DNA of 7,558 bases from JAAEEP01 sp035529155 (GCA_035529155.1 DATKXF010000053.1:1-7558), one strand, 5' to 3'; shown: positions 1 through 5,570, counted from the first letter of the stretch. The notes: a model not told the origin generated them from the letters alone. A program made the numbers and translations.

Positions 1-1
1 A

Positions 2-631
2 TTGGGGTCGCCATGTACTCTCTATCTCGCAGCGGCAGGAGTGGGAAAGCTCATACTGGTCGATCAGAAACCGCCAAAGCTTTCCAACTTGAACCGTCAG
101 GTACTGCACGGTGAGAGTGAGGTCGCTGAGGGCATCCCCAAGGCCATGAGTTCCGAACGCAGGGTGCGAGCCCTTAACTCTGATATCGAGGTCGAGGCTC
201 ACAACATCGTCATAGACTCAGAGAACATTGGGACAGTGTTCGGCGGGGCCGATCTCATCGTCGATTGCCTGGACGATTTCGCTCCCAGATATATACTGAA
301 CGATTACTGTGTGAAGACTGGGAAACCCTTCATCCACTGCGGAATCGAATCTTTCAATGGCCAGATGACCACCATCGTACCGGGTGAGACGCCTTGCCTG
401 AGATGCATATTCCCCAGCGTTCCATCAAGCACGGAGGAGTTCCCCATAATAGGTTCGACGGCCGGAGTCTTCGGGGCAATGGAGGCCGCGGAAGCGCTGA
501 AACTGATCTTAGGGATAGGGGAAACTCTAAAGTCGAGATTGCTGTTCGGCGACCTCAAGTTCCAGACCTGGGACATCATCGAGGTGTCTAGGTCTGAACG
601 GTGTCCGGTTTGTCGTCACCTTCCTCTATGA
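2..631 (+). CDS. E1-like adenylyltransferase (ThiF/MoeB/HesA family), 5'-truncated
   Basis: This is the C-terminal part (209 residues visible) of an E1-like enzyme that adenylates the C-terminal glycine of a ubiquitin-fold sulfur carrier (MoaD/ThiS/SAMP type). The window opens inside the nucleotide-binding loop: GSP followed by YLAAAGVGKLILVD matches the end of the usual GxGGxGS region, so about 30-50 residues are missing. Visible family marks are D21, SNLNRQ at 28-33, DDF..R...N at 91-100 (catalytic Asp region), and two zinc CxxC pairs at C132/C135 and C201/C204. The block corresponding to the catalytic-Cys loop of MoeB/ThiF reads STEEFPIIGSTAGVFG and has no cysteine. The last 44 bp overlap the convergent CBS gene. 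TTG at 2 is not the true start. Family assignment is firm; the exact partner (molybdopterin, thiamine or SAMP) cannot be read from this fragment. Confidence 0.92.
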   Translation: MGSPCTLYLAAAGVGKLILVDQKPPKLSNLNRQVLHGESEVAEGIPKAMSSERRVRALNSDIEVEAHNIVIDSENIGTVFGGADLIVDCLDDFAPRYILNDYCVKTGKPFIHCGIESFNGQMTTIVPGETPCLRCIFPSVPSSTEEFPIIGSTAGVFGAMEAAEALKLILGIGETLKSRLLFGDLKFQTWDIIEVSRSERCPVCRHLPL

Positions 632-1088
632 ACAGGTCCCTGGCCTTAGCGAAAAGTTCCAGGCTGTTCAGCTCCCCCAGCAACTTCATGTTCTCGTCAA
701 CCACGGGAATGTCGTTCATGTTCTCATCCAGCATCTTCAGGAGGGCCTCGGTCAGTTTGTTCTTGGGTTTGACGAACACAGGCGCTTCCATCACGGACCT
801 CACCTCCTCCTTCAGCGTGTCTCTGAGGAACTTGTAGAACGAGAGCGTCCCTGTGCGCACACCAACCCGATATCCGATAAGCCGGAGAATGGTGGCGGTG
901 GTCACCATTCCCACCAGCTTGCCCTCTATATCCACCACATATACCTTTCTGGTGATGGGGTTCTCGAGCATGGCGTCGATGACCTCCCTTATGCTGGCAT
1001 CCAGGGAGATCACGGAAGGCTCGACGATCAGATTGTCTGCCACCTCCTCTACCGTTAGCTCAATGAACTTTTTCAGAATGTAGGGCAT
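588..1088 (-). CDS. Two-CBS-domain protein
   Basis: This is a cytoplasmic protein of 166 residues made almost only of a tandem CBS pair (Bateman module). CBS1 spans about residues 14-72 (LIVEPSVISLDASIREVIDA, then RKVYVVDIEGKLVGMVT) and CBS2 about 96-152 (VRSVM...VFVKPKNKLTEALLKM, then DIPVVDENMKLLGEL). They are joined by a linker with FYKFLRDTLKEE. CBS pairs usually sense adenine nucleotides or SAM; the ligand cannot be told here. A GTG lies two codons further up (1094), but I chose ATG at 1088 because a TATA box is centred about 27 bp before it and no Shine-Dalgarno site is seen, which fits a leaderless mRNA. It ends in TAG, and the next in-frame stop (TGA) comes after only three more codons. 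Its 3' end overlaps the end of the E1-like gene by 44 bp. Confidence 0.88.
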   Translation of the reverse strand: MPYILKKFIELTVEEVADNLIVEPSVISLDASIREVIDAMLENPITRKVYVVDIEGKLVGMVTTATILRLIGYRVGVRTGTLSFYKFLRDTLKEEVRSVMEAPVFVKPKNKLTEALLKMLDENMNDIPVVDENMKLLGELNSLELFAKARDLFIEEGDDKPDTVQT

Positions 1089-1111
1089 GTCCACTATAAC
1101 GGTATATTAGA

Positions 1112-1119
1112 CTATTAAA
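1112..1119 (-). promoter_or_regulatory. TATA box for the CBS gene
   Basis: Read on the minus strand this is TTTAATAG, centred about 27 bp before ATG 1088 and about 21 bp before GTG 1094. No GGAGG-like site follows, so a leaderless transcript is likely. A second AT-rich word, at 1102-1108, lies closer to the start. Confidence 0.5.
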
Positions 1120-1151
1120 CCCATATCTTATCTTCTGAAAGAGAGGGGAGG

Positions 1152-1439
1152 TCAGAGATCTTCATCAGGGAAGATGCTCCTCATATGACGGAGCACCATT
1201 TTTAGATGGCCGACGGCCTGTTTGAGCACCGTTTCGCCCTCTGGGGTGATGTGGTATATCTTCTGGCGGCCTTTCCTCTCGAACGCCACCAATCCCTTCT
1301 TTTCCAGTTCTTGAAGGGCAGGGTAGATGGAGCCAGGGCTTGGTCTCCAGTCCTTGTCAGTGTGGCTTTCGATGCCTTCCATCAATGCGTATCCGTGAGA
1401 GGATCCCCTGGAGATCAGCTTGAGAAGCATCAACTTCAA
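1152..1439 (-). CDS. PadR-family transcriptional regulator (start uncertain)
   Basis: A winged-helix DNA-binding repressor of the PadR type. The family pattern is complete: LKLISRGSSHGYALMEGIE (helices 1-2), WRPSPGSIYPALQELEKKGL (recognition helix with the PSPGSIYP signature), then the wing FERKGRQKIYHITPEGE and a C-terminal dimerisation helix ending DEDL. No separate effector domain is present. Only TTG 1439, TTG 1433 and ATG 1430 are available as ordinary starts, and none has a Shine-Dalgarno site. The same frame stays open upstream to the TGA of the preceding gene and reads as a natural PadR N-terminus (EDRKKFNETFGGHGFKTGF) after an ATA codon at 1497-1499. With that start the protein would be 115 residues, a normal length for this class. 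It lies just downstream of the Cys-rich gene on the same strand and is probably its co-transcribed, autoregulating partner (inference). Confidence 0.88.
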   Translation of the reverse strand: MKLMLLKLISRGSSHGYALMEGIESHTDKDWRPSPGSIYPALQELEKKGLVAFERKGRQKIYHITPEGETVLKQAVGHLKMVLRHMRSIFPDEDL

Positions 1440-1523
1440 GAACCCGGTCTTAAATCCATGACCCCCGAAGGTCTCATTGAACTTCTTCCTGTCCTCTATG
1501 CCGTTCCCCCCGAACCTAAAGGA

Positions 1524-2237
1524 TCAGATGAAGTAGGACCTGGTACCAAACTTGTCGCAGACCTCAGCCATCTTCTCGAGACGGTCGAGGACCCCGCCGT
1601 AACGGCTTACCATCATCTTTCCCTCATCGGGAAGTTTCTCTCTCAGAAGGGCGATCTCCTCCAGCAGTCTCTTGGCATCCTCAACCGAGAGCCTCTTACC
1701 GTTATCGGCGAACCTTGGGACGCTTGCAATGATGTCGCATCCATACTTCTCCGCGATCTCCGGGAGAAGGCTGTTATCCGGACCGAATGTCCCTATGCAT
1801 CCCCTCCCTTTGTCCCAGGAAAGCTCGCAAGCAGCGCAGGTGCTGTTCATCTCGTCGAAGGAGATCATGTCCCACCCTGTCAGGAGGTCCTCATCCGCCT
1901 TCCGGGACAGTACCTTCTCTGCTGCCTCTTGTGGAAGGCCGTTCATCACGAACCAGCCGGTGTACCGCTTCTCGGCATGCGGGATCAATATCTCTCGGTC
2001 AGCCTCTTTCTTCACCTTATCCAGATAGATCTGTTCCTGATCGCTGTCGACCTTGTTCCTCTTCAGGAACTGCTCCCATGCGTCCCCCAACACCTTCTTC
2101 GCCACGGCGATGGGTACCACAAGGTCGTATTCCGCATGGTCCTCTAGACCCTCAACGGAGTCCAGGTGAACCCTGACGATCGTGAGTTTTGCCTTCTTGC
2201 ACAACGAATAATCACTGTCAAGCTCGCAGATGGCCAT
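1524..2237 (-). CDS. Conserved-looking Cys-rich protein of unknown function
   Basis: I do not recognise this 237-residue protein. It has no signal peptide or membrane segment and is rich in charged residues, so it should be cytoplasmic. It has seven cysteines: C4, C13, a cluster C134-x2-C137-x9-C147-x19-C167, and C227. The cluster surrounds the stretch WDKGRGCIGTFGPDNSLLPE and could bind zinc or an iron-sulfur centre. Residues 183-225 look like a charged helix. ATG at 2237 is the first start in the frame, since an in-frame TGA lies a few codons upstream. An AT-rich promoter lies about 60 bp upstream, leaving a leader of roughly 30 nt with only a weak GGGA ribosome site. The PadR gene follows on the same strand, so the protein may be what PadR controls. 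GC-rich third positions support real coding on this strand. Function is left open. Confidence 0.75.
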   Translation of the reverse strand: MAICELDSDYSLCKKAKLTIVRVHLDSVEGLEDHAEYDLVVPIAVAKKVLGDAWEQFLKRNKVDSDQEQIYLDKVKKEADREILIPHAEKRYTGWFVMNGLPQEAAEKVLSRKADEDLLTGWDMISFDEMNSTCAACELSWDKGRGCIGTFGPDNSLLPEIAEKYGCDIIASVPRFADNGKRLSVEDAKRLLEEIALLREKLPDEGKMMVSRYGGVLDRLEKMAEVCDKFGTRSYFI

Positions 2238-2286
2238 ACTGATTCCCAGTTCTCATGCCCCCTGTTCTTGTGGAAGAAACAGACCG

Positions 2287-2303
2287 GGTATTTATTTATT
2301 ACC
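2287..2303 (-). promoter_or_regulatory. TATA region with GGTA-N9-TACC dyad, upstream of the Cys-rich/PadR pair
   Basis: GGTA and TACC flank nine A/T bases (TTTATTTAT), which can serve as a TATA element for the minus-strand gene starting at 2237. Its centre is about 58 bp from that ATG. The flanking dyad is the right kind of site for a PadR dimer to cover the promoter. That it is a PadR operator is an inference from position and symmetry only. Confidence 0.4.
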
Positions 2304-2368
2304 TTGAGACCCGACAAGATTCCGAGCCTAGGGCAATTAGGCAAATCGATCATTGAAGCCAGAGGTAT

Positions 2369-2395
2369 GCCATTCATTTTTATTCTGGCCATTCA
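2369..2395 (+). repeat. Direct repeat GCCATTCA, two copies
   Basis: Identical 8-mers lie at 2369-2376 and 2388-2395, 19 bp start to start (about two helical turns). The second ends 11 bp before the TATA box of the KaiC-like gene. Two same-face copies next to a promoter suggest an activator or repressor site, but two 8-mers in AT-rich DNA could also be chance. Confidence 0.35.
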
Positions 2396-2402
2396 GCTGG
2401 AA

Positions 2403-2415
2403 GTTATTATATAAC
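2403..2415 (+). promoter_or_regulatory. TATA box for the KaiC-like gene
   Basis: GTTAT-TAT-ATAAC is a perfect dyad containing TTATATAA at 2407-2414. With the usual spacing, transcription would start near 2436 and leave a leader of about 48 nt. That leader holds a small hairpin (ACGAG 2443-2447 with CTCGT 2455-2459) upstream of the ribosome site. A second TATA-like word (ATAATACG) at 2427-2434 is possible. Confidence 0.5.
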
Positions 2416-2472
2416 GCTTGACCCATAATACGGCGGAAACGAACGAGGTCATCACTCGTATGACAACTGGCC

Positions 2473-2478
2473 GAGGTG
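2473..2478 (+). promoter_or_regulatory. Shine-Dalgarno site fixing the TTG start at 2484
   Basis: GAGGTG is fully complementary to the archaeal 16S rRNA 3' end. It lies five bases before TTG 2484. TGA at 2481-2483 is in frame directly before the TTG, and the first Met codon of the frame falls deep inside the ATPase domain, so TTG is the start. Confidence 0.75.
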
Positions 2479-2483
2479 GGTGA

Positions 2484-3170
2484 TTGGAGAAGAATTCCAC
2501 TGGTATTTTAGGGCTCGATCGTATTATTGGCGGTTATCCTAGCGGCAAGTGTGTACTGGTAACTGGGAGCGCTGGTTCTGGAAAGACTATCCTCGCGCTC
2601 CATTTCATTCAGAAGAGCTGCTCTCAGGGCAAGAAATGCGCCTATGTGGCCATCGAGGAGACAAAGGAGGATCTGATCCTGCAGGCCGCCCAATTCGGGT
2701 GGGACTTCACCAAGTACCAGGAGAAGGGTCTTCTTCGTATAATCCCGCTGCTAGAGGATCGCATGGTAGAGGCTAAGTACCAGTTCACTTTCTTCGGTCC
2801 AGAGACAGGCTTCGGTGGACTGCTTGAGATCATTGAGCCCGATGTGGAGATGGCAGTCATCGACAACCTGGGAGTCCTTGCACTGGATATGCCCCTATCT
2901 CAGTTCAGGCAACAGCTGGATTTCCTGGTCTATTCTCTTAGTAAGCGGAAGTGCACCTCCCTCATAATCTCCGATGAGACCCTGATGAAGGACAAGAAAG
3001 ATGTGGCGCTGTACTCTGTTCACGGTGCGATCAAGCTCATGAAGAGGGACAATCCCTATACGGACTCTAGAGAGAGAGCCATTGAAATAATAAAGATGCG
3101 ATCGATGGCGGTTCCAATAGAGTACATTGTTTACGAGATAGGAAAGACGGGGATCAATATACTCTCTTGA
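2484..3170 (+). CDS. KaiC/RAD55-like RecA-superfamily ATPase, single domain
   Basis: A 228-residue cytoplasmic ATPase of the archaeal KaiC-like group (COG0467 type). The opening STGILGLDRIIGGYPSG is the standard lead-in to Walker A, GSAGSGKT at 28-35. A paired glutamate EE at 58-59 fits the KaiC catalytic position. The Walker B strand MAVIDN is at 123-128, and IIKMRS near 202-207 holds the K-x-R pair that reaches into the neighbouring subunit's nucleotide site in this superfamily. Such proteins form rings and act as ATP-driven switches; many sit with signalling or motility genes, but no such partner is seen here. The gene has a TTG start with a strong ribosome site. It is divergent from the Cys-rich/PadR pair across 246 bp and convergent with the membrane gene at 3200. 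ArlH is a less likely alternative because no archaellum genes are nearby. Confidence 0.9.
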   Translation: MEKNSTGILGLDRIIGGYPSGKCVLVTGSAGSGKTILALHFIQKSCSQGKKCAYVAIEETKEDLILQAAQFGWDFTKYQEKGLLRIIPLLEDRMVEAKYQFTFFGPETGFGGLLEIIEPDVEMAVIDNLGVLALDMPLSQFRQQLDFLVYSLSKRKCTSLIISDETLMKDKKDVALYSVHGAIKLMKRDNPYTDSRERAIEIIKMRSMAVPIEYIVYEIGKTGINILS

Positions 3171-3200
3171 GTCAAATTGATGGCCCCGCCGATCCTTTTT
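3149..3200 (+). terminator. Hairpin plus T5 at the end of the KaiC-like gene
   Basis: GGGG-ATCAAT (3149-3158) pairs with ATTGAT-GG-CCCC (3176-3187, two-base bulge). A small inner hairpin ACTC-TCTT-GAGT (3161-3172) places the TGA stop (3168-3170) at its loop edge. T5 follows at 3196-3200. The T tract alone would fit archaeal termination; the hairpin is extra. It lies between two convergent genes. Confidence 0.5.
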
Positions 3201-3949
3201 CAAATTCTATAATTCTCTGGCTTGGATTTCTCCTTGTCGGTTTTCTCTTCTTTCGAGTTCCCGCTCTCGGAAGCGTCGGGGATCGAGGGCCTAGGCATCG
3301 CTACTGATGTGGCCGGCGATGTCGTGGACTCTGGTATTGGCACTGGGATGCCGATGTCCTCTGTATCACTCTCAGGCTTTTCCTCGGTCTGGAGTTCGGT
3401 CTGAACCTCTGGATCCTTCTGGGGCTGAGAATGCGTGAGCTGTTCGACTGGGCCGCTTGACTCAGGCTGGACTTCCGGCCCCATCTCCTTCTTCTTCAGG
3501 TACTCCTCCCGGTAAGAGGGTGCCTCGGCGATGAAGATCAGCGACTTCAGCGAGGTTGCGAATATGAACAGCAGGAGGAGCGCGGTGAAGTCCAGAGCCA
3601 ATCCAATGAACTCGATCGAGGCGTCGATCTTTCCTCCCTGGGCTGCCAACCATATCCACAAGCAGATGGATGCGACGTAGATTATCCCAAAGGTCATCCT
3701 TGAGTAGGAACCCTTAGGATAGAATCCAACGAAGAACGCCAGAGCTATTACCGGTATTGCGAAGACGATCAACGAGATCCTGATGGCTTCGAGCTCTTCC
3801 TGTGGAAGATACCCCTCCGCGAAATCGGACAGAATAGCAAGGATAAGACTGACGATCAGTACAGGGATGACCAGGTACTTCACGGCCGCCAGGACCGCGC
3901 TGATCACGCCCTTTCCGACCTTCCCGTTTTCCAAAGCAAAATCACCCAT
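3200..3949 (-). CDS. Four-helix membrane protein with long charged cytoplasmic tail
   Basis: I do not recognise the family. The 249-residue product has four likely transmembrane helices at about 23-43, 56-78, 84-104 and 112-140, so both ends should lie on the same side, probably the cytoplasm. After the RE..YLKKKE segment a tail of about 100 residues is rich in Glu, Pro, Ser, Thr and Lys and looks disordered (repeats of the type PEVQPES / PEVQTELQTE). GTG 3955 also opens the frame, but ATG 3949 is preferred: GAGGTG sits five bases before it. That ribosome site overlaps the TGA of the upstream gene, so the two are translationally coupled and probably act together. The tail could dock cytosolic partners (inference). 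Confidence 0.8.
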   Translation of the reverse strand: MGDFALENGKVGKGVISAVLAAVKYLVIPVLIVSLILAILSDFAEGYLPQEELEAIRISLIVFAIPVIALAFFVGFYPKGSYSRMTFGIIYVASICLWIWLAAQGGKIDASIEFIGLALDFTALLLLFIFATSLKSLIFIAEAPSYREEYLKKKEMGPEVQPESSGPVEQLTHSQPQKDPEVQTELQTEEKPESDTEDIGIPVPIPESTTSPATSVAMPRPSIPDASESGNSKEEKTDKEKSKPENYRI

Positions 3950-3954
3950 CTTCA

Positions 3955-3960
3955 CACCTC
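3955..3960 (-). promoter_or_regulatory. Shine-Dalgarno site overlapping the upstream stop codon
   Basis: On the minus strand the junction reads TGAGGTGTGAAGATG. GAGGTG shares GA with the TGA stop (3961-3959) of the signal-anchored gene and stands five bases before ATG 3949. This is the same motif and spacing as at 2473, and it supports coupled translation of the pair. Confidence 0.7.
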
Positions 3961-4780
3961 ACTCTGGTGGATACCAGTGGTAGTTGAACTCATGTTCTCC
4001 GGTGACTCCCTCCATCCCGATCTGGAAATCAAAGACGAGTTCCTCCTCGTTGTGAAGGAGCCATTGGCTCGCCTCCTCGCTGAGAAGGAAGGTGAAGGTA
4101 CCCTCGGTATATCCATGGAGTGTTACCAGTTGGCTGTCGTTGCCCATGACCGAGGTCGAGTTTCTCAGCCTGCAGTCTATTTGAACATCTTGGCCATCGA
4201 GCATGCTTGATGCTTCAATGAAATAAGGGGCCTCGATCTGCATCTGGCTTCCGTTCATGTGGTATTGGATGTTCCATTCATTGATCCCGTAATCTTGGAT
4301 CAAGGCTTCCCATTCCATTTCCTGCGAGACATTTACATTGAGCCAGATCAGCTTCATCATGTACGCAGTGTTCATCTCAACGAGCATGTTGAAGGTGGTC
4401 CCGTTAAAAATCAGGTTCCTCATCCCCTCTTCGCCCATGTCGTTAAGATCGATACGCAGGTTGATGTTGACAGTGGTCCTCTCGCCCGCATTGATGTCCA
4501 CCGGACTGTTGCGGTAATCGGTGATCACGTTACCCATCTCGTCCTCAAGGTAGAAGTGAACGGCGAAGTCCTCGAAATCGTAGAAGCCACCGTTGAATAT
4601 CTTAACCGGTTGACTCAATGAGATGACATTGTCTTGGACCGTCCAGCTTGTTTGGCCCTCGGGGATATCAACGTCCATTCCCCCCATAGCAAGAGGAACT
4701 ATGCTCATGATTATTATGACAATTATTACGATATTGATACCCAGGATGCCTAGTTTGACACCCAGCAGTCCCCATTTCAT
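3959..4780 (-). CDS. Signal-anchored extracellular protein with N-glycosylation sequons
   Basis: I do not recognise the family by name. The 273-residue product begins MKWGLLGVKLGILGINIVII and has one hydrophobic anchor (about residues 5-33); the rest would face outside. The outer domain reads as beta-rich (NVISLSQPVKIFNGGFYDFE; ERTTVNINLRIDL), loosely like LEA14/water-stress or other immunoglobulin-fold envelope proteins. It carries five N-x-S/T sequons (NGT, NVS, NGS, NST, NDS), which fits S-layer-side glycosylation. It has only one cysteine. The frame is open to ATG 4879 and has another ATG at 4825. I chose ATG 4780 because a strong TATA box sits 26 bp before it and because the anchor then stands at the N-terminus. 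An AGGGGTG nine bases before 4780 could serve if the transcript starts further up. It is followed at once by the four-helix membrane protein. Confidence 0.78.
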   Translation of the reverse strand: MKWGLLGVKLGILGINIVIIVIIIMSIVPLAMGGMDVDIPEGQTSWTVQDNVISLSQPVKIFNGGFYDFEDFAVHFYLEDEMGNVITDYRNSPVDINAGERTTVNINLRIDLNDMGEEGMRNLIFNGTTFNMLVEMNTAYMMKLIWLNVNVSQEMEWEALIQDYGINEWNIQYHMNGSQMQIEAPYFIEASSMLDGQDVQIDCRLRNSTSVMGNDSQLVTLHGYTEGTFTFLLSEEASQWLLHNEEELVFDFQIGMEGVTGEHEFNYHWYPPE

Positions 4781-4801
4781 CGCCCAGTTCACCCCTAAGT
4801 G

Positions 4802-4811
4802 CTTATAAAAT
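4802..4811 (-). promoter_or_regulatory. TATA box with purine-rich BRE for the envelope pair
   Basis: The minus strand reads AAAAGG followed by ATTTTATAAG; TTTATAA is centred at 4806, 26 bp before ATG 4780. This is one of the best archaeal promoters in the window and the main reason for preferring that start. Confidence 0.6.
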
Positions 4812-4915
4812 CCTTTTCTGCCCATTATCTCAATTGATAACCAGGAGGTCAGGCCACTCTCTTTCCTAGTGAAAACCATTTATGAAAATGCCGACCCAGT
4901 GATTGCGTTCAGCGT

Positions 4916-4932
4916 TCTCATTATTGATGAGA
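4916..4932. promoter_or_regulatory. Inverted repeat between divergent genes
   Basis: TCTCAT-TATTG-ATGAGA is a perfect 6-bp dyad with a 5-bp spacer in the 192-bp divergent gap between the envelope pair (start 4780) and the zinc-ribbon gene (start 4973). It could be an operator serving the plus-strand gene. There is no direct evidence of binding. Apart from this and the two TATA boxes I see nothing in 4781-4972. Confidence 0.3.
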
Positions 4933-4951
4933 GTGAAAAACACCACAAGGG

Positions 4952-4957
4952 TTATAT
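4952..4957 (+). promoter_or_regulatory. TATA box for the zinc-ribbon gene
   Basis: TTATAT is centred about 18 bp before GTG 4973 and about 36 bp before GTG 4991. The spacing suits a transcription start near 4977-4981, which would favour the downstream GTG, so the start codon stays open. Confidence 0.4.
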
Positions 4958-4972
4958 CACGAACCTCTCGTT

Positions 4973-5515
4973 GTGAATTATAGGGATTCTGTGGAGCTGG
5001 ATGAGATATTTATTGAGTGTCCGATTTGTGACAGGTCGATACCTGCTACTTCAAAGACTTGTCAGTTCTGCGGTACAGGGTTCTCCATGAGCGGGCTTGA
5101 CGAACTTGAGGAACTTGCCTTGCATGTCGATGATTTCTATCATGAGTCTCCTCTCCCAGTCAAGGAGGAATCTGTGAAAGGGCTCGAAACTGGCAATGGA
5201 TCACTAGAATCAGTCACCATGGAGCCCGAACCCATCCAGGAAGAGGTATCCGAGCATCAAGAAGCGGATACCGAATCGATCGAGGCATCTGAGGAGATCG
5301 AGGAAGTTCCTGATAAACCTATGACAATGGCTGAAAAGGAGCAGGGGCGCAGGGATCGAAAGAAGGAGAGGAAGGAGGAGAAGATCGCCCTCAAGACCGG
5401 GAAGAAGGAGAAGAAATCCCTTAGGAAAGCGGAAAAGCGGGAGAAGCGCCTTCACCGGAAGGAGGCAAAGCGAAGCGCGAATGATGGGGGAACCACTGAG
5501 GAACATTCCCCTTGA
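4973..5515 (+). CDS. Zinc-ribbon protein with acidic middle and basic C-terminus
   Basis: An unnamed 180-residue soluble protein in three parts. Residues 16-33 form a zinc ribbon, C16-x2-C19-x10-C30-x2-C33 (CPIC...CQFCG). Residues about 40-115 are acidic and low in complexity (runs of Glu, with Pro, Ser and Thr). Residues about 120-167 are an almost continuous Lys/Arg/Glu helix (GRRDRKKERKEEK, KKEKKSLRKAEKREKRLHRK) with net positive charge, suited to nucleic acid or membrane-surface contact. GTG 4973 gives the longest form; GTG 4991 gives a form starting (M)ELDEIFIECPICD and fits the TATA spacing better. A GGGGAA/TTCCCC hairpin (5487-5492 with 5506-5511) spans the last codons. It is co-directional with the PUA gene, but that gene has its own promoter. 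Function is unknown; a ribosome- or RNA-linked role is only a guess from composition and neighbours. Confidence 0.75.
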   Translation: MNYRDSVELDEIFIECPICDRSIPATSKTCQFCGTGFSMSGLDELEELALHVDDFYHESPLPVKEESVKGLETGNGSLESVTMEPEPIQEEVSEHQEADTESIEASEEIEEVPDKPMTMAEKEQGRRDRKKERKEEKIALKTGKKEKKSLRKAEKREKRLHRKEAKRSANDGGTTEEHSP

Positions 5516-5540
5516 GAAATTGCCATAAGGCTCCATAGCA

Positions 5541-5548
5541 TTTTTAGA
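5541..5548 (+). promoter_or_regulatory. TATA box for the PUA gene
   Basis: TTTTTAGA is centred 26-27 bp before ATG 5571, with no Shine-Dalgarno site between, as expected for a leaderless mRNA. The same T tract may also help end transcription of the zinc-ribbon gene, which stops at 5515. Confidence 0.55.
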
Positions 5549-5570
5549 TGGATACCCATATTTGGAAAGC

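Noticed and set aside
1206..2147. A 313-codon plus-strand frame running antisense through padR and the Cys-rich gene
   Set aside because: The minus strand carries an unmistakable PadR signature here, the plus-strand translation resembles no family, and it has no ribosome site or promoter. It is a by-product of GC-rich codons.
2304..2483. Search for a small gene or structured RNA in the divergent gap
   Set aside because: Only promoter elements, a short direct repeat and a 5-bp leader hairpin are visible; short frames here lack ribosome sites and family features.
4259..4621. Plus-strand frame of 120 codons inside the envelope gene
   Set aside because: It is antisense to a protein with a clear anchor, sequons and a coupled partner, and has no promoter of its own.
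4919..4972. Possible C/D-box guide RNA (TTGATGA resembles a C box)
   Set aside because: The first base is not a purine and no CTGA D box follows within a sensible distance.
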